Below are positions 25,115 through 40,100 of a stretch of 64,000 nt of DNA, in pieces. The notes under the pieces are model-generated. The model did no database searches and had not been told where the DNA came from. It saw nothing but the letters and a program-made list of their open reading frames with translations. Positions within the stretch are counted from its first letter, which is position 1. Every line of letters begins with the position of its first letter. Origin of the DNA: Rhea pennata (Eukaryota; Chordata; Aves; Rheiformes; Rheidae); the NCBI RefSeq assembly GCF_028389875.1, contig NC_084671.1:28701083-28765082 (forward strand), in the 5' to 3' direction. The position numbers were made by a program, and so were the translations under genes.

Positions 25115-25148
25115 ATTTGTTCCTGACCTGCCATTAAAAATGTCCAAG
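25115..25148 (+). CDS. SEPT2: SEPT2 exon 2 with start codon
   Basis: The acceptor TTTCAG ends at 25114 and the donor AAG|GTAAGA follows 25148. The ATG at 25140-25142 has A at -3, and three codons (M, S, K) precede the intron. Human SEPT2 also begins MSKQQP. Confidence 0.9.
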
Positions 25149-28100
25149 GTAAGAATGACATTTCCCTATTCAAATGTAACAATGTAAAACTGATACGTTG
25201 TTTTTAAGTATTTGTCTTCCGGCAGAGAATGTGTAACTGTTACGCTGTTTTTGAAGGTGATGTGCATTCTAAACTTTGAAAGCTTAAATAAGAGAGTTCA
25301 CTTTTAGATACCATGGTATTGGATGATTCATTAATGTCAAACATGTGCAAGTATTTTCCTATATGTAGTATAAACCTCTTTGGTGAACTGATAATACTCC
25401 TGGCATTTGTTTTTTGGTTTTTTTTTTTGTTTGTTTTTTTTTTTTTTGATAATGAAATGGCACCGAAGCTCCCTGTTATGTTTTTGCATTGAAACTTCCA
25501 TTCTGCTAGTTTTCAGTAGGGATACTTTAAGCAAAGAATGTTCTTAGATTTATTTTCTTGTTTGCATCCTTATTCCTTTACTAAATAGATACTAAATACA
25601 ACTGATCTGTTTATCAAAATCCCCTTTAAAAAAATGTGGTAACTTAATTACTTAATACCATTACTGACGTGGTGTATGGTATTCAAGCAATTCTTGGTTC
25701 CATGCATTTTGTATAATAGGTAAAACTTCCGTATTGGCTCATTGGTAGTGGAATGAATGACAGAAGGTACCTGAGTAATGTATCTGATTAGGCAAGCCAA
25801 TACATCTAAAGATTTCTATTTGTAGTATTGGATATCTGAAACCCTGAATTGTATTTTTTCATTTTCCTTTTTAGAGAGATCTCTGATCATGACTTCCAGC
25901 AGATGTCTGCCAGTTCATGAGCAGATTTAGTGGTTTTATTTGGATGTGCTAAAAACAGATCAGGAATAGTTGTCCTTTTACTTGTATATGTCAACCCTAC
26001 CACAAACTTTTTAAAATTTTAATTGTGTACCAGAACACTATTTAAAAAGTGTGTGATTAGCAACTGCACTTCATGCTTTAACTAAAAAAAAAGTATGTTT
26101 ATTTATTTGCTTAAAGTGTTCTTGACTGTATAGTTGAATAAACAAAGCTTTCTTTCTTTTTCCATGCAGTTGATCTATACTTTATTATGAAACTGCTTAA
26201 TTAGAGGAACAGTCCTGTAGTTTTCTCTCTGTACATCATATAGTTTCAAAACATATGATTTAAAGTGTTAAATGATGGAGAAGTAATCCCGTATGCCATC
26301 ATTTCCTGATAAATGGAAACACCTTTCTTTGTCGTTTCACTAAAGGTTCTAGTAAGAACAGTAAAGAGCCAAGGGGAGACTTCAGAGTGCTAAAAGATCC
26401 ACAAAATTTATGATTTTCCCACACCTTTATTTGATTATAGTTTATAATATTTGAAATAACTGACGAAAGCAGTAATACAAGCAAGTATGTCTTGAATCTT
26501 ACTTTATTTTATCTTATTTTGCCTTTAGCAGCAGCCTGCTCAGTTTACCAATCCAGAAACCCCTGGCTATGTTGGATTTGCAAACCTTCCCAATCAGGTT
26601 CATCGGAAGTCTGTTAAAAAGGGGTTTGAATTCACTCTTATGGTGGTTGGTAAGGAAACATTTTGTAGTCTTCCTCAAAATGAGTATTTGCTTATAGATA
26701 ATTTGCAGTTGAAATGAATATTACTTATAACGTTGCAAGCCTTCAGATAGTATTCAACAGCTCTTCTGTACTGTAGCATTTAACTTTCTTTTATAATCTA
26801 TTGGGTATTCATTGTTCTCCACATTACAAACCATGCTTGAATGCATTAAGAGTTTTGTTAGTACAGTGAAGAAATTTTGTTTTGCACTCCAGTGCTCATT
26901 GCTTCCTTCCTTTTTTGCCTTATAGTGTTCATGTATTCCATTTAAAATTTAGCTTAAAAGTTTTTTGGGTTTTAATACAACCTTTTTGCTTACTTATTTT
27001 GGTTAGGAGAATAGAGTTAAGACGACTATTCTATTTAAACTGTTTGGTATATCGTTGAAAAGAATCTGAATCTCTCTAGCTCTTCTTTCCTCCTGTCTAA
27101 ATATTCTTGTGAAAGAGGAATGGGAACTGGATTTGTTGGCTTTGATACGAGCTTCTACTTTTTAAATTAATATTGGTTGTCTGTTAGCCATTATAATTTA
27201 AATTGAAATTCTCTTAGGCATTTCATTAAGAATCTGTGTGGATATCAGGAATGGAAAGAGAAATCAAATATGTTTACAGAAATACTTGATTTTCTTATAG
27301 ATCTGTGTTATTTTTGTGAATCAAATAGCCTCCCAAATTAGTAGTAAATGTAACTTAGGCATGTTTTGTATCTTGCCTGGTAATGCTGCTTGGGAGCTGT
27401 AACTTATGAATTGTGGTGAACGAACTCTGCAATTCTCATCTTCAGAACAGACTTTTACCAAAAGTACCCTAATAAATTGGTTTAAATGCAATAGCATTCT
27501 TTCTTACTGTCATGTAATTCCTTCGGTGTGTTACATCTGCCCAAGAGACATGACTGGAAATGAGCAGGAGAGGTGGTATGCTATGTGATAATAGATACTT
27601 AAGTTCTTAATTTTTTGAGATTACAATAATTATGGAAAGAGCCTGTCTTCAAACCCGTCATTATTTTTCCCAAACAACAGCCACAGGATTGCTCGTATCC
27701 TGTTTCTTACAGTTCAGTGCCAGACAGAGCTGGCCCCTATTTTGGTCTTACTAGAATTTTATGATAGTTGTTTACTGTTACCTTGGGTGAGGGGGAGGAT
27801 GGAAGGGGGAATGAAGACACTGCTATTAAGTTCAGTTATACTGCTTGCTAAATGTGTCTTTTCATTGCTCAGAATCATTTTATTTTAGTGTTGTTGAATT
27901 TGCTTAGCATGACATCTTAGTGGATACGTTATAAAATCTAAGGGTAAAGCCACACTTCAAGTACATGTTTCAAATTATAGTATCTACTTAACTCTTTGGA
28001 GTTTATTGTTCTCTGATCCTAAAAATCTAGACAGTTCTGAAAAACAAACATGTGTTTTATCAGTTGTAGCTAAACTTAATTTCCAGGTGTCTTTGAGATT

Positions 28101-31100
28101 AATTGCGAATAATACCATGTAAAGCAGCTCTGGCCGAAAGCTATGTAAAATTATATAGGCCAAACAATTGTCTCTTCTTTCTTGTAAACTAGAAGATGAG
28201 GGAAAATGACATGATATCAGAGTGAAGGAAAGGCTATCAAATTTAACTCAGAGACATGGAGGAGTTAACTTTAGGGTAGTTATCTGCCAGTATCCTAAGG
28301 GGTAAAGGAAGACTACAGTGAGAGAACTTGGGAAAAAGTTCCGAAAACTGTGTTGAGAATTTGGAATGATATTTTAAGATACGCTAAGAGAAGGCAGCAG
28401 TAGATTAAGATAAAATAAACTATGCTTTAAAATGTTGATTATTTCAACAGTTTGGTATGCAAATTCTTTCTGTTGACATATGCATAGGGGTTTCAGTCTT
28501 TCTCTTGTGGGTGATATTGTAATGTCTGCGTTGAACTGTATGTCTTAAGGTGACACGTTTCTTAATTTCCATGCAGGGAAATATTTCTTTAAAAACTATC
28601 TACACTGATGGAGTCCTGACCAATGATTCTTCCATTTCTCATTGTTTTTTCTGCTATTGTTTGTCATGGTTTGTGAGAATATGAACTTAGTTTTGTTAGC
28701 TGCTTGGCTATGGTGTTCTGGAGAAATCCCAGTCACTTGTATTTATCAACAATCTCATATTTGTTCTCATTATTGAGCTATGATTTCATCTAAATAGTTT
28801 TTTTTACTTGCGATTCAATGAACTGTGGCCAGTTATTAGAATAACTGCTCGTTTCATTAATCCTTGATGGAGATAATGAAAACTGATTTGTTTTAGATGT
28901 AATATTTACCCAGACAGAAAGTATGGAATGTGCCCCTGGTTAGACTCAAACTTTTCTTGGTTTTGCTGAAATGGTGCCATGTGACTGTTGAGTTAGTCTG
29001 ACTGCACGTCTCTTCTATTGGTGAAGGCTGTACTGCCAAAATCCAATCTTAAAAATAGCAGATACTAGTCAAATCTTTATTTAAAAATATTTCCATATTT
29101 TTTTTTCTTTTGTCCAAGTATTTTTGTCAAATTGCTGTTGCAGAACAGACTTTGCTGCTTAGAGGGATCAAGTGGCCCAACATTTACTTTCAATTTTTTG
29201 ATCAATTCTGTTAACATCTGAAAGAAAAACAAGTTTCTCGTAAATGAATTGTTCAGTTAATTCAAGTACTGAGCAGTCTGACTTGGTGGTCTTTTTTACA
29301 CTGTGGACATTTCTTCTGATTGATATCTTGGTCTTTAGCTAATTAGTTGCTTTTTGAACTTTCCTGGTGGCTCAACAGCCGTAGAACAGAAACATTTATA
29401 GTACTCTTTGGTAATGCTCTATTTCATCTGTGAAGAAATTGCTGTGTGTATACTCAGTGGTAGTGTCATATTCCTCTTCCCTCAGATTCCTGTATCTCAT
29501 ATTAGCATAAAAAGCAGGCAAAAATCAAAATTTTATGATGGCTGGCTGTGTAAAAGTTCAGCAATGCCTTTTTTCACTGTTTAAACTGATTATATTACCT
29601 AGACATGATCTCGCTTCTCACTGTATGCAATCTTTATTTTCTAGAGTGATAGCAGGAAAGCATGTGTTAAAAAATCATGAGACACGGAGTAGGAATTTTT
29701 AAGTCTAACTTTAAGTTGATCACAAGTCCACTTGACCAGCAGGTTTAATTACAAATCTTCAGTGAAAGTTGTGAGAAAGGATGCTATAAACCTGAGAAGT
29801 GTAAGTTGTTATCCAAAATTTTTGTGCAAACGTTTGCTTCTAATACAAATTTACAAACTTTAGACCAAAATTGAACAAATTATTTGCATTTAACATGGAA
29901 AAAAAATATGATCAGATGATACAGTTTGGATACAGTTAAGATTAATTATGTAATATTAATTGAGTTTGTCTTCATATGGAATTACAGGTGAATCTGGATT
30001 GGGAAAATCTACATTAATAAACAGCCTCTTCTTGACAGATCTTTACCCAGAAAGAATAATCCCAGGAGCAGCTGGTAAACACACTTTTCTTTTAGTTTCT
30101 CAGTTCTTACTGCAAATCCTTGGAGTTCAATGCCTTTATCTTTGGATTGTAGTAACAGTCAGTTGTCATTTCTAGCTGTAATAACTTCTATTGCAATTTC
30201 TGGTGAGTTCACTGTCGGATACTGTTGTTTCTCTGAGTATAAGGAATGAATATCGGGTAGTTATCTTTCATTCCTTTGGTGTGATCAAGAATCATTTTGG
30301 TACCTAAAAGTCTGCCAATTCTTTTGCTTTAAAAATGTCATATGTATATATAAACATTGTTTATGTTTGTTTGGACTTGCACCTTGATTCCCTTGCTTTG
30401 GATGGTTATTTTGTGAATGTTTGTCTTCACCTCTTTTTCTTCCCCTGCTCTGAGTCCCTGTTTATTTTGTTAATCGAAGCATACAATAATCTGACGAAAG
30501 AAAATATTGGAAGAAAATAGAGAATGATGCTACCTATTTTTTTCCTCTGTGCTACTCATTGAAAGACTTATTTTAATAATTTATTATCTTAGCTGACGAT
30601 TACTTTTCCCTTTCAACATTTTGGAAAAAAATCCCTTACATGCAATTTAGTGTTATTCCCCAGATTACCAATTACCTACTGTTTTTCTTAATCATTTTTG
30701 TCTCAGTTTCTGTATTTTTTTTTAAGTATGAAATTTCAAATAATATCAAACAAATTTTTTCAAAAGAACTTAGTTGCTATGTCATGCTGTCATGTCATCA
30801 GGGCTTAGAAGGTTAGCTGTGCAATAATACTCATTGCATAATTGCAGTTGCCAGTTAATGTTTTTAATTTTATCTCAAAGTGATCTATTCTTATAAATTC
30901 TATTCTGAAAGATCAAGTCTGTTGTCTTTTAGAAAAGATTGAACGTACTGTGCAGATTGAAGCCTCAACAGTTGAAATAGAAGAAAGAGGGGTGAAACTA
31001 CGTTTGACAGTTGTAGATACACCAGGATATGGTGATGCTATCAATTGTCGAGACTGGTATGTACACAGTGTATATATTGATGTAGTATGAAGACTGTCAT

Positions 31101-34100
31101 TTATTTTGTATCTATCTTGAGGAGAAAAATAAGTAATTGAAGTGGGTTATGTTAATAATGATATGCAACTCAAGGCAGACAGCCCACGTGGTGACAGTAA
31201 CTCTTTCAATACTCCTTTTCAGAGGAAGAGAGAATGCTGCAGTGATTATGCTGTTAAGTCATTATCTTCTGTGTATGTGTGTTAGGTTATGTGATGAATC
31301 TGAGGTGTCATTTCAGAGAGATGGGCATGTTTTATTGTTTTGAGGAAGTTTGATTTAGGTGTATTTATTGCTTCACATTTTAAAAAGTTTTAAATTGTTA
31401 CGGGTTTATTCAGATACATTAAAAAATAGTCAGCAGCAATTTCCAAACAATTGGAGTAAATATTGTAATTTTTTTTTCTTTATACCCTTCCAAACTTTAG
31501 AAGGTTAAGTAAGTAAACTGTGCCATCGGCATTTCTTTCATAGTCAGAAAGCAGTGGAACCACTGAGGACACAAGAATTTCAACAAAACTCTGAGAAAGT
31601 AGTTCATCTAGTCTTTGGTGCATGTAAAAACCCACCTTTATCTCTTGTCCACATTCATTTGAGAATTCTTGTTTTCAAATTTTGGGTTTTGACAATTTCC
31701 TATTATAATAATTACTGAGAAATAACCTTGAGATCTGTGGTGGTCAGCCTTAGTCACGGCTGTGCTTCAGCCTGCCTTCTCTGTTCTCACCATGCTCACT
31801 GCAAGTCTCCTGCTGTACCCACCGTATTCTCCCCCCTGCCATTCTGCCATCAGGAAAGATTTGTCTGGGATCTGTGCTTCACTTCTAATGCTGGTGCACC
31901 TCAGTTAATTGGGAATTGGAAGGAATATCTAATTTATATATGCCAACATCTGTGTGTATGCTTTTTTCTTTTCTAATTCTTCTACCCAGTAATAAACTGG
32001 TATTCTGGTCTATGTAGCATGTGGTATTTATTCTTGGCAAATATGCAATAGAAGGCATATAGCTATCCTCTCAAACTGAACAGACTTTGTGTCTAAGGTA
32101 AAGTGGTTCAGATGGATGCAACTCAGAGCAATAATGATGCAAGATTCTGGTGTTTCTACAGCTCTGGTGCAGCTGTTAGCAGGGTTTGTTGTTGCATCAT
32201 CCACAGTAAATTGGTGTTTTAAATCAATCTGGAACAAGAAGTTTAGATCATCTCGAGCACGTATAATTAATTCTAGTCAAAAGGTAAATACTAGGCCAAG
32301 AGAAATTTGCTTTAGAAGTTAAAATATATATATATATTTATATATATATATATATAAAAAAAATAGTGCACAGTATATTTATAGTGACAGTTGTTTGTTT
32401 CGATTTAATTAACGTGCTAAGATATGTGCTCTTTTACTTTAATTTACTGATTTAAGAATATTAATTTTCTCCACCAACAGGTTGGTTCGTCAACAGAATG
32501 TGTGATATTTTAACATTACTTTTGAAAGGTCACTAAAATTGTTGAACATTTGGGAATGAACATGATTTCCTGAATCCATATGCTTTTTCTACAGTTTTAA
32601 GACCATAATCTCCTATATTGATGAGCAGTTTGAGCGATATCTGCACGATGAGAGTGGTTTGAACAGAAGGCATATCATAGATAACCGAGTTCACTGCTGC
32701 TTCTATTTCATTTCACCATTTGGTCATGGGTAGGTATTTCCTGACATTTTATTTTTGAAGTGATTTTACTTCAGGGTTTTGTGGGGTTTGTGCCCATTGA
32801 CTTAAATTTTCAGAATCAGATTGCTATTACTTAAGTATTAGTATTACGGAGTTGATGAATGTGTTCTATCCCTTTGCATAAGGAGAGTATGCAAGGCTGT
32901 ACATGTCATCTAATATGGATACAAATAGCTGGAATTAGCTCCCTGGTTGTAATCCAGGGAGTGTTTTTGAGACATTATTTGTATTGGTGTGAAAATAAAT
33001 TGGTCATTTAGCTTTAAAATAAATTAAACTTTATTTCATATTTTAATTTTAGTCTTAAACCTTTGGATGTTGAGTTTATGAAGGCCATACACAACAAAGT
33101 TAATATTGTACCAGTGATTGCCAAAGCTGATACACTTTCTCTGAAAGAGAGAGAGAGGCTAAAGAAAAGGGTAAGTTTTTTAGCTTACAGGAAAATGTTG
33201 GACTTTGGTTATAGTAGTGTGGTCACTGAAGAGAGGAACATTTTCATTCAATTTCACTCCATCGTAGCCAAGAAAAATATAATCTCGTGTGCGTAGGATA
33301 AAATTATTCAAAATCATTAGGAAAACGTGCAGTTTGATATGCTGCAAGTTCTCTTGTTATGTGTTTAACTGAGAAGTTGTACTTTAAGTGTTGCCTGTAG
33401 AATGGTGGGTTGGTTACATTTAAGAATACGTTGTAAGTGGACTTTAAAAATATTTAAATGCATTTGCTGATAGTAATTCCTCCCTTACCAGTTTGATCTG
33501 TTCCAAAGCAGCAACAGTGCCATCTGCATATATTTTTTTGCCCAGTCAGAATTGTGATGTATGAAAAATAGGATTTTCAGAGATTTTATCTATTTATTTA
33601 TTTTTGTATGTCCCTCTGTTTGGTGATACATTCCAGTCCTTTCTTCCATAGCCTTGCCCCCTTAGCAGGACTCGATGTTGTATTTGGAGGTGGGAGGCTG
33701 AAATTTAGAAAACTGCCAGAGGGCTCAGCTGATCAGGTCATAGCTGTTACATTTAAAACTTTATCTATTATTTTTTCAATTATTTTGAAAATCCTCATAG
33801 TTTTCTTTATTGCAAGTTGGGTAAGTTAGGTATACTTTACTTTGAAATAGTTGTTCTGCTGGAATTCTGCAGAAGTAGGAAATTTTTAAGAGCAAAATTG
33901 AGATTTCTGGCAACTGGATTTCTGCTGCAGATACAACTCCTAAACTAGCAGTCAAGAATATAGGAAAAGAAAATGTTAGTGATATTGCAGCTCTGTTTTT
34001 TAAATCGTTCCCCCTCCCCATAATAAATTTGGGAGGATGAACAGAAGTTTTAGACTTTTCAAAGCAATTATGATTTCCGTGTTGGTGCTTTCTCATTTAA

Positions 34101-37100
34101 AAAAATGCAAAGGATTAAAAAAGGTGTAGAGCTCTATTTGTGTGTAATCCACGCAAAGTATATTTTTTGAATTCTTGATTGATTGCAGGGACAGCCCTTT
34201 CATTGGAACAGTATTGTGATGGGCATGTTTAAGCAGTTTTAAAATGGTTAAACATTGTTGTTGTTGTTGTTATTTGAGGGTCTCTATTGATTACCTGCTG
34301 TGTGCTGGGTTTAAAACTGTTCTCATTTAAAGTCACTTCATGCATTGTTTCTTTCTTGGCTATGCTACTGCTACGTTACCTTAAAAACTAAAAATAATTA
34401 CTAAGCATTATAAGTAACAGCTTAAATTGGAAGAAAGAGGGTGATCATTACCTAAATTAAACAAATTTTCTCTCTTAATTTGCAACTTGAATGAGGAATG
34501 AACTGCGTGTTCTCAATTTGAACCAAGATGTGAATGAACTGAGATAAACAGAAAGCAAAATACATTTGCATATTTAAAAAATGAAATAAAACAAGACTGC
34601 TTGAAGTTGGGGACTTCCACAATAAAAATAAATTTGCAGTCCGCAGAGTGAAAAATTGTGGTACCACAAAGTTAAAACTTCTGTTACTGTCTTCTTGACT
34701 TTTTAAGAATCTCTCTTCAGGCTTGGAAGAGGAACTCTGTTTTCTTCTCAAAATTGAAGTATAGTAGTATTTCCTGAATAGGGGCCGGGGAGATAGTGCT
34801 TCAGTTTTGACAGTTGCAGCTGGTGTGAAACTGGAAAGGAAGAAGTGTTGTATTGTTTTATAGCTGTGTTTAAAATTAAACTTCGTGGCTAGTGATAGAC
34901 ATAATTTTGGGTATAATAAAATATTAGAGACTGAGCGATGTAATGCTCTATTGCAGATCTTGTTTCTACACAATAATCAGTGTTATTGAGTAGATATTCT
35001 CTTGAAGGATATAATAGTAACATATGGCAATATGCACTACTGTCTGCCTGAAAGTCTGTGGAAAGTGGTTGTTGAATGTCGTGATGGAATATGGTGTCTA
35101 AAAAATGGATACTTTGCAAGTAATTTAGATCGGTAAGATAGGTCCAAATTTCTCAAGAGTTCGTTTGTGTATAACTGATCAACTTAAATGAGAACTTAAT
35201 ATATGTATAAAGTCAGAACTTTTATCTCCATTTCTTATAAATCTCAGATTCTAGATGAAATTGAAGAGCATGGCATCAAAATTTATCACCTGCCTGATGC
35301 TGAATCAGATGAGGATGAAGATTTTAAAGAGCAGACCAGACTCCTGAAGGTAAGACCAGCTTCATAGGTTACATATGTAGATGAGGCAAAAATAGTATAC
35401 TATATGTTTTCAGATTGCTCTCATGGCTTTAAAACAAGTTACATGCTGTGAGACCTTGAGACCACTGTAACTTTTTGTCTAAGCTCACCTATCTAGAAGA
35501 TAGAGATAACAATAATGATTTTTTTTTCTGTAAAGTATTTTGACAGCTTCAAGTTAATATTACAAACCAATTACCATAATAAGCAGTGCTGAATAAAAAA
35601 GACTTGTTCACAGAGTTCCTTTTGTTCTGATTTATTCCTAGTAATTTTTGAATTTTGCTTTCAGGCCAGTATTCCATTTTGTGTAGTGGGATCCAATCAA
35701 CTGATTGAAGCCAAAGGTAAAAAAGTTAGAGGTCGACTCTACCCATGGGGTGTAGTGGAAGTGGAGAATCCAGAACATAATGACTTCCTGAAGCTGAGGA
35801 CCATGTTAATGTAAGTTAGAAAACTCCAATTAGGTATTAGGAAAAAAAAAATCACTGTGAAGGTGAAATTAGTCCCCGGGGCCTGGAGAGATTGTGGAAT
35901 CTCTGTGAGTGGAGATGTTCAGCACTTATCTGGAGAAGGCCCTGAGTAACCTGGTCTAGTTGGCCCTGACCTGAGCAGGGATTGGACCAGATATGTTCTG
36001 GAGGGCCTTTCCAATCTGAGTTATTCAGTGATTCAGTGCAAATAATCACCTATCTAATCCCTTTTTTGAACATAGAGTAGTACTGCTGTTCAGAGCCCCA
36101 AGAATGTAAAACAGGTTGAGTTATACCTGCTGCTTGTTTAAAATATCTGTATCTATCTATCTGCAAAGGACTCTACACACACTTGCACACCCACCTACCA
36201 CTCTTTGCTACTTAGCTTCCCCTGCCCAGGGCTTCTTCAGCAAAGGCTTCATCCCAAAGGACAGCTTAGGTCTCAGGGTCTGAGGTAGGGTCCTTTTATT
36301 GCACCAATTTAACTTAAGTTAGCTTTTAAATTAGCACATTAAACAGGTGCAGACACTGAGCACGCTTGGGTTTTTTTTTTTTGTTTTGTTTTTTTTTTTT
36401 TTTTTTTTTGTATCATCATGTTTTTGTCAAACTGCAAATCTTTTTCCCATTCAATTTAACTATATAATGAATGCTTGCATGTAAATTGAAATCAGCTGGG
36501 TTACATCAGTGCAGTTTCATCAGCTGGATAAGCCCTACTGACACTAATGGGATGTCTGTGTTAAAAATGTTACTGTATATGTGGCTTAAGTTCTCGGAAT
36601 GCACTTATCAAAATGTCATTCAGCTCTGCAATGCACATCTACACTCTTCATTCATAGCAGAGCTTATAAAATTATTGGAACTCTTCTTTTAAAAGAAGAG
36701 TTTTGGAAGTGGAATTCTTGATAAGTATGCTATGCTTATAAAAGGTGACGTGTTAGATACATGCCAAGAAGCTGTTTGGTTTTGATGCCATTCAAACAAA
36801 CTGTGTTTTAATCAGGAGTCGCTTAAGAGTAGGAAGGTGCCTTTCAGATCTTCCCTGCAGTGTTCTTTGCATACTAGTGCACTCATTGCTTGTCTCTAGA
36901 GCTTGAACAGTAATATGGTCCAGCACTGCCGGCTGTGAATTGTTAATCTAAGGAGAAATAAACATTTTTTAAAAATCATGTAGATGATTGATTTAACATT
37001 ATATTTTGGATCAGTTGACCTAATACAGTGCTGAATGTGAGAGCTGCTTGAGCAATCTGATAGAGTACATGTGTGTGCTGTATTTAATTTTTTTTCTTCC

Positions 37101-40100
37101 TCCAGCACCCATATGCAAGATCTTCAGGAGGTGACCCAAGATCTTCACTATGAGAACTTCCGCTCTGAGAGGCTCAAACGAGGCGGCAGGTTGTCATCTT
37201 GTGGTTATGTGCTATTATGTGCTTTTTCTTCCTCCTCTGAATGCTAGGTTTTTGGTTTTTCTCTCTGTCTCTCTCTCTGTCTCTCTCTCACCGTTTCATT
37301 GCTAGGAATTGGTAAATCATAGATATCTCTGTAGTTCCAGCCAACACCAAGGTCAGTTGGTCAACTTGCACTTAGGAGTTGAGTATAAGAAAAACTAGTA
37401 TGCAAATCTGAAGAAACAGTTGTGAAATTAAGAGTATAGTTAGATCTCTGCTTGGCTTAGGGCTTTAACACAGTTGGATTGGAATGTTTAAGGTAAATAA
37501 GCAGAGCAGATGTGTATGTTAAATGGCTTCTAAAAATATCTACAAGTTAAAAATCAACCCCAATACATTAAAAAATTTCTTTTCAGACCTGTCTGGACTG
37601 TGTCTTTGAAAAGAGAAACTTATGTCCTACTGCAGTGCTTTATTCAATGTGGTATAAATAACATTTTCTTTGGAGAACAGTCATAGTATAATGTCGTTCA
37701 ACACTATTTTGAGCTGTGGTGGGTAGAGTAAAGCTATCCTGGTAAGAGAGGCAGGCAAAGCCCCCCATTTTTAACTAAAATAACAGGGTTTGTAAAGTAG
37801 AGTTTAGTTCTTGCTGAAAACTGGGTGTTCCGTGGTTTAGATTTTTAAGTTGCTTCTCTTATTTCAACCACTAGAGGGTTTCGTAATTGCACACTTCAGT
37901 GGGTTTGATATACTTTGCAAAGCCTTTTTCAGTCTGAAACTTGCCTTGTTGACATAAGTTTTGTCCTGTGCCTAGTCAGTTTTCAGGAAAAAGAGTTCAC
38001 CTCTGCCTGTAGCATTGGCCTACAAGTTCAGTTTTCCCTTCAGGCAAAATGACGTAGTGTTGTTCCCTGTTTTTTCAGTTCTGTCTTCTTAAGTTCAAGC
38101 TGAAAAAAAAAAAAAAACTTTGCCAAGTTATGGTGTCTGTCTGTTAAAAATAATAGTTAGCAATTCTAGAGGACTTAGAGCCTTGCCCAAGGATCTGGGA
38201 CAGTAAACTGCTGTCAAATTGGCCTGTCTTTGTGAAACTAAAACACGGTTTTGGGTATCTGGTTTAGTTAGATAGGATACATGTCTCTGTTTTCACATTT
38301 CTGAGGTGGTGTTAGGATGTAGTTGTTTATTTTGTGCATGTGAGGGTAGATTGTAGGGGATTTGTGCAAATTTGCACATATCCCACTGACAACGCTTGGT
38401 AATTAGTGCTTATTGATTGTATTCACTAGTGTTCCTAGCGGCTTTCAGGCACAGAGAGGATTTTTTTTTGACAATCTTTTTCTCTGTTAACCTTTTAGCA
38501 AACATTCATTTATTTGGTTTTCACTTCTGATAGCACTTTCACGATTAGATTTATTAGTAGATTTTTTGTCTTTTTGCAACATGGGATAGGAGAAATGTAG
38601 TAGCAGAGTGCTAGGGAATATAGTATCTCCAAATTCTTTGAATCCCAGTTTCTCAATTTAAAACTAGGATGTCCCATTTAAGCAATAGTTTGCTTAGATA
38701 TTGGTTGACAGCATTGCTTAATTTTAACAGGAATAATCAGTGTTTGTACTATAATTGTATGTTACACAAAACATATCTTGGATTTACTAAAATATAGTAG
38801 AAAAAAATCAACCTTCAAACTGCTAAGTGGAGAAGTGGGTAAAAGGTTCCTCCAGTCAGAAGGTATGTACAGGGATTATGTTGTTTTTATGGATTTGGTT
38901 ACAAGGGACTTGTACAGGTGTGCATGTGCATAGTAGCAAGTTTTCTCAAAAGGTAAATGTACTTATTTAAGGATTGGCATTTTATCTGCACACAATACTA
39001 TACTAAACAAAGAATTAGGGGCTTGCTGTCTTTTTGCCTTTGGCTGTTTAAATAACTTGCCTTGCTCGTAAAGCTTTTCATAAGTAATGTGCGCTTTTTT
39101 AGGTCCTTGATAGCATACATGTGGTTCTTAAAGTGAGAGGTGAGATAGAACTGTATCAAAGGAAGGTTCTGCTTGGGGGTAGCCATGCTTCCAGTTTCAC
39201 AGTTTCTTAAAGCACTAAGTATTTGATATGTTGCTTCCATATTTTTGCTAATATCTTGTCCAGCCTTATCCTGAACTTGCATTTTGGTTTACTTGTATTG
39301 ATTTATTGCACCAATGAAAAAGAAAATTTGAGTTAAGTGTTTGTAGTATTTCTGAATTTGATATACTTGCATGGTACTCAAATTACAATCAGTTAAGGTA
39401 ATGTTATGCTCAAGTAAACTATAATACTTGAACACTGTTCAGAAATAATTATCATTTATACCTGTATAGGAAGATCTGGCATGTTCTAAACTGATACCCT
39501 TTTTGAATCTTATACTTGTTCTGGGTGTAAATTGCTGGAGGAGTAGGGGGTAAATTGATGCTTTGCTTGAAAAGAGAGAAAAAAATTATGTAAAAAAATT
39601 ATTAAATCTATGGGGGGAAAATGCTTCAATAATTCTCTATGTATTATCAAGTGTTCACAATTAAGGTAAATAGCTATTCTTAGAGCCTTTTCTTGTCAAA
39701 GCATTCAATGGAAATGAAAGATCCAGAGTTTATACATGTTGCTAAACAGTGTTTATCTTGTCTTTAGGAAAATAGAAGATGAAGAAGTAAACAAAGACCA
39801 GATTCTACTTGAAAAAGAAGCTGAAGTAAGATAGCAAAACCACACTTATGTAGCAGGGGGAATTTTATTCTTCTATTACTATTTTAGGCCAAGTGATTTA
39901 CATAGCCTTTTTAATTTTTAAAGGGAAAGACAACAGAATTTGCTGATATAAAGTTATTCCATCTGGGATAACAAAACAGAATGCGAAAAGGTGTAGAAGA
40001 GTCTCAGAATACTAATTTACTGGAACAAATGGAATCTGATTCCATATAGGGGCATACAGCATGTCATCAATACTCTATTTAATGCATGTTGCAGGAGGAG

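Noticed and set aside
34452-34973. 173-codon minus-strand frame in SEPT2 intron 7
   Set aside because: Long for AT-rich intron, but low-complexity Ser/Lys/Phe composition, no recognised domain, no splice or promoter support. A protein search or conservation test could reopen it.
37860-37885. CCACTAGAGGG as a CTCF site
   Set aside because: The 5' half fits but the 3' half (GTTTC) lacks the required GGC core.
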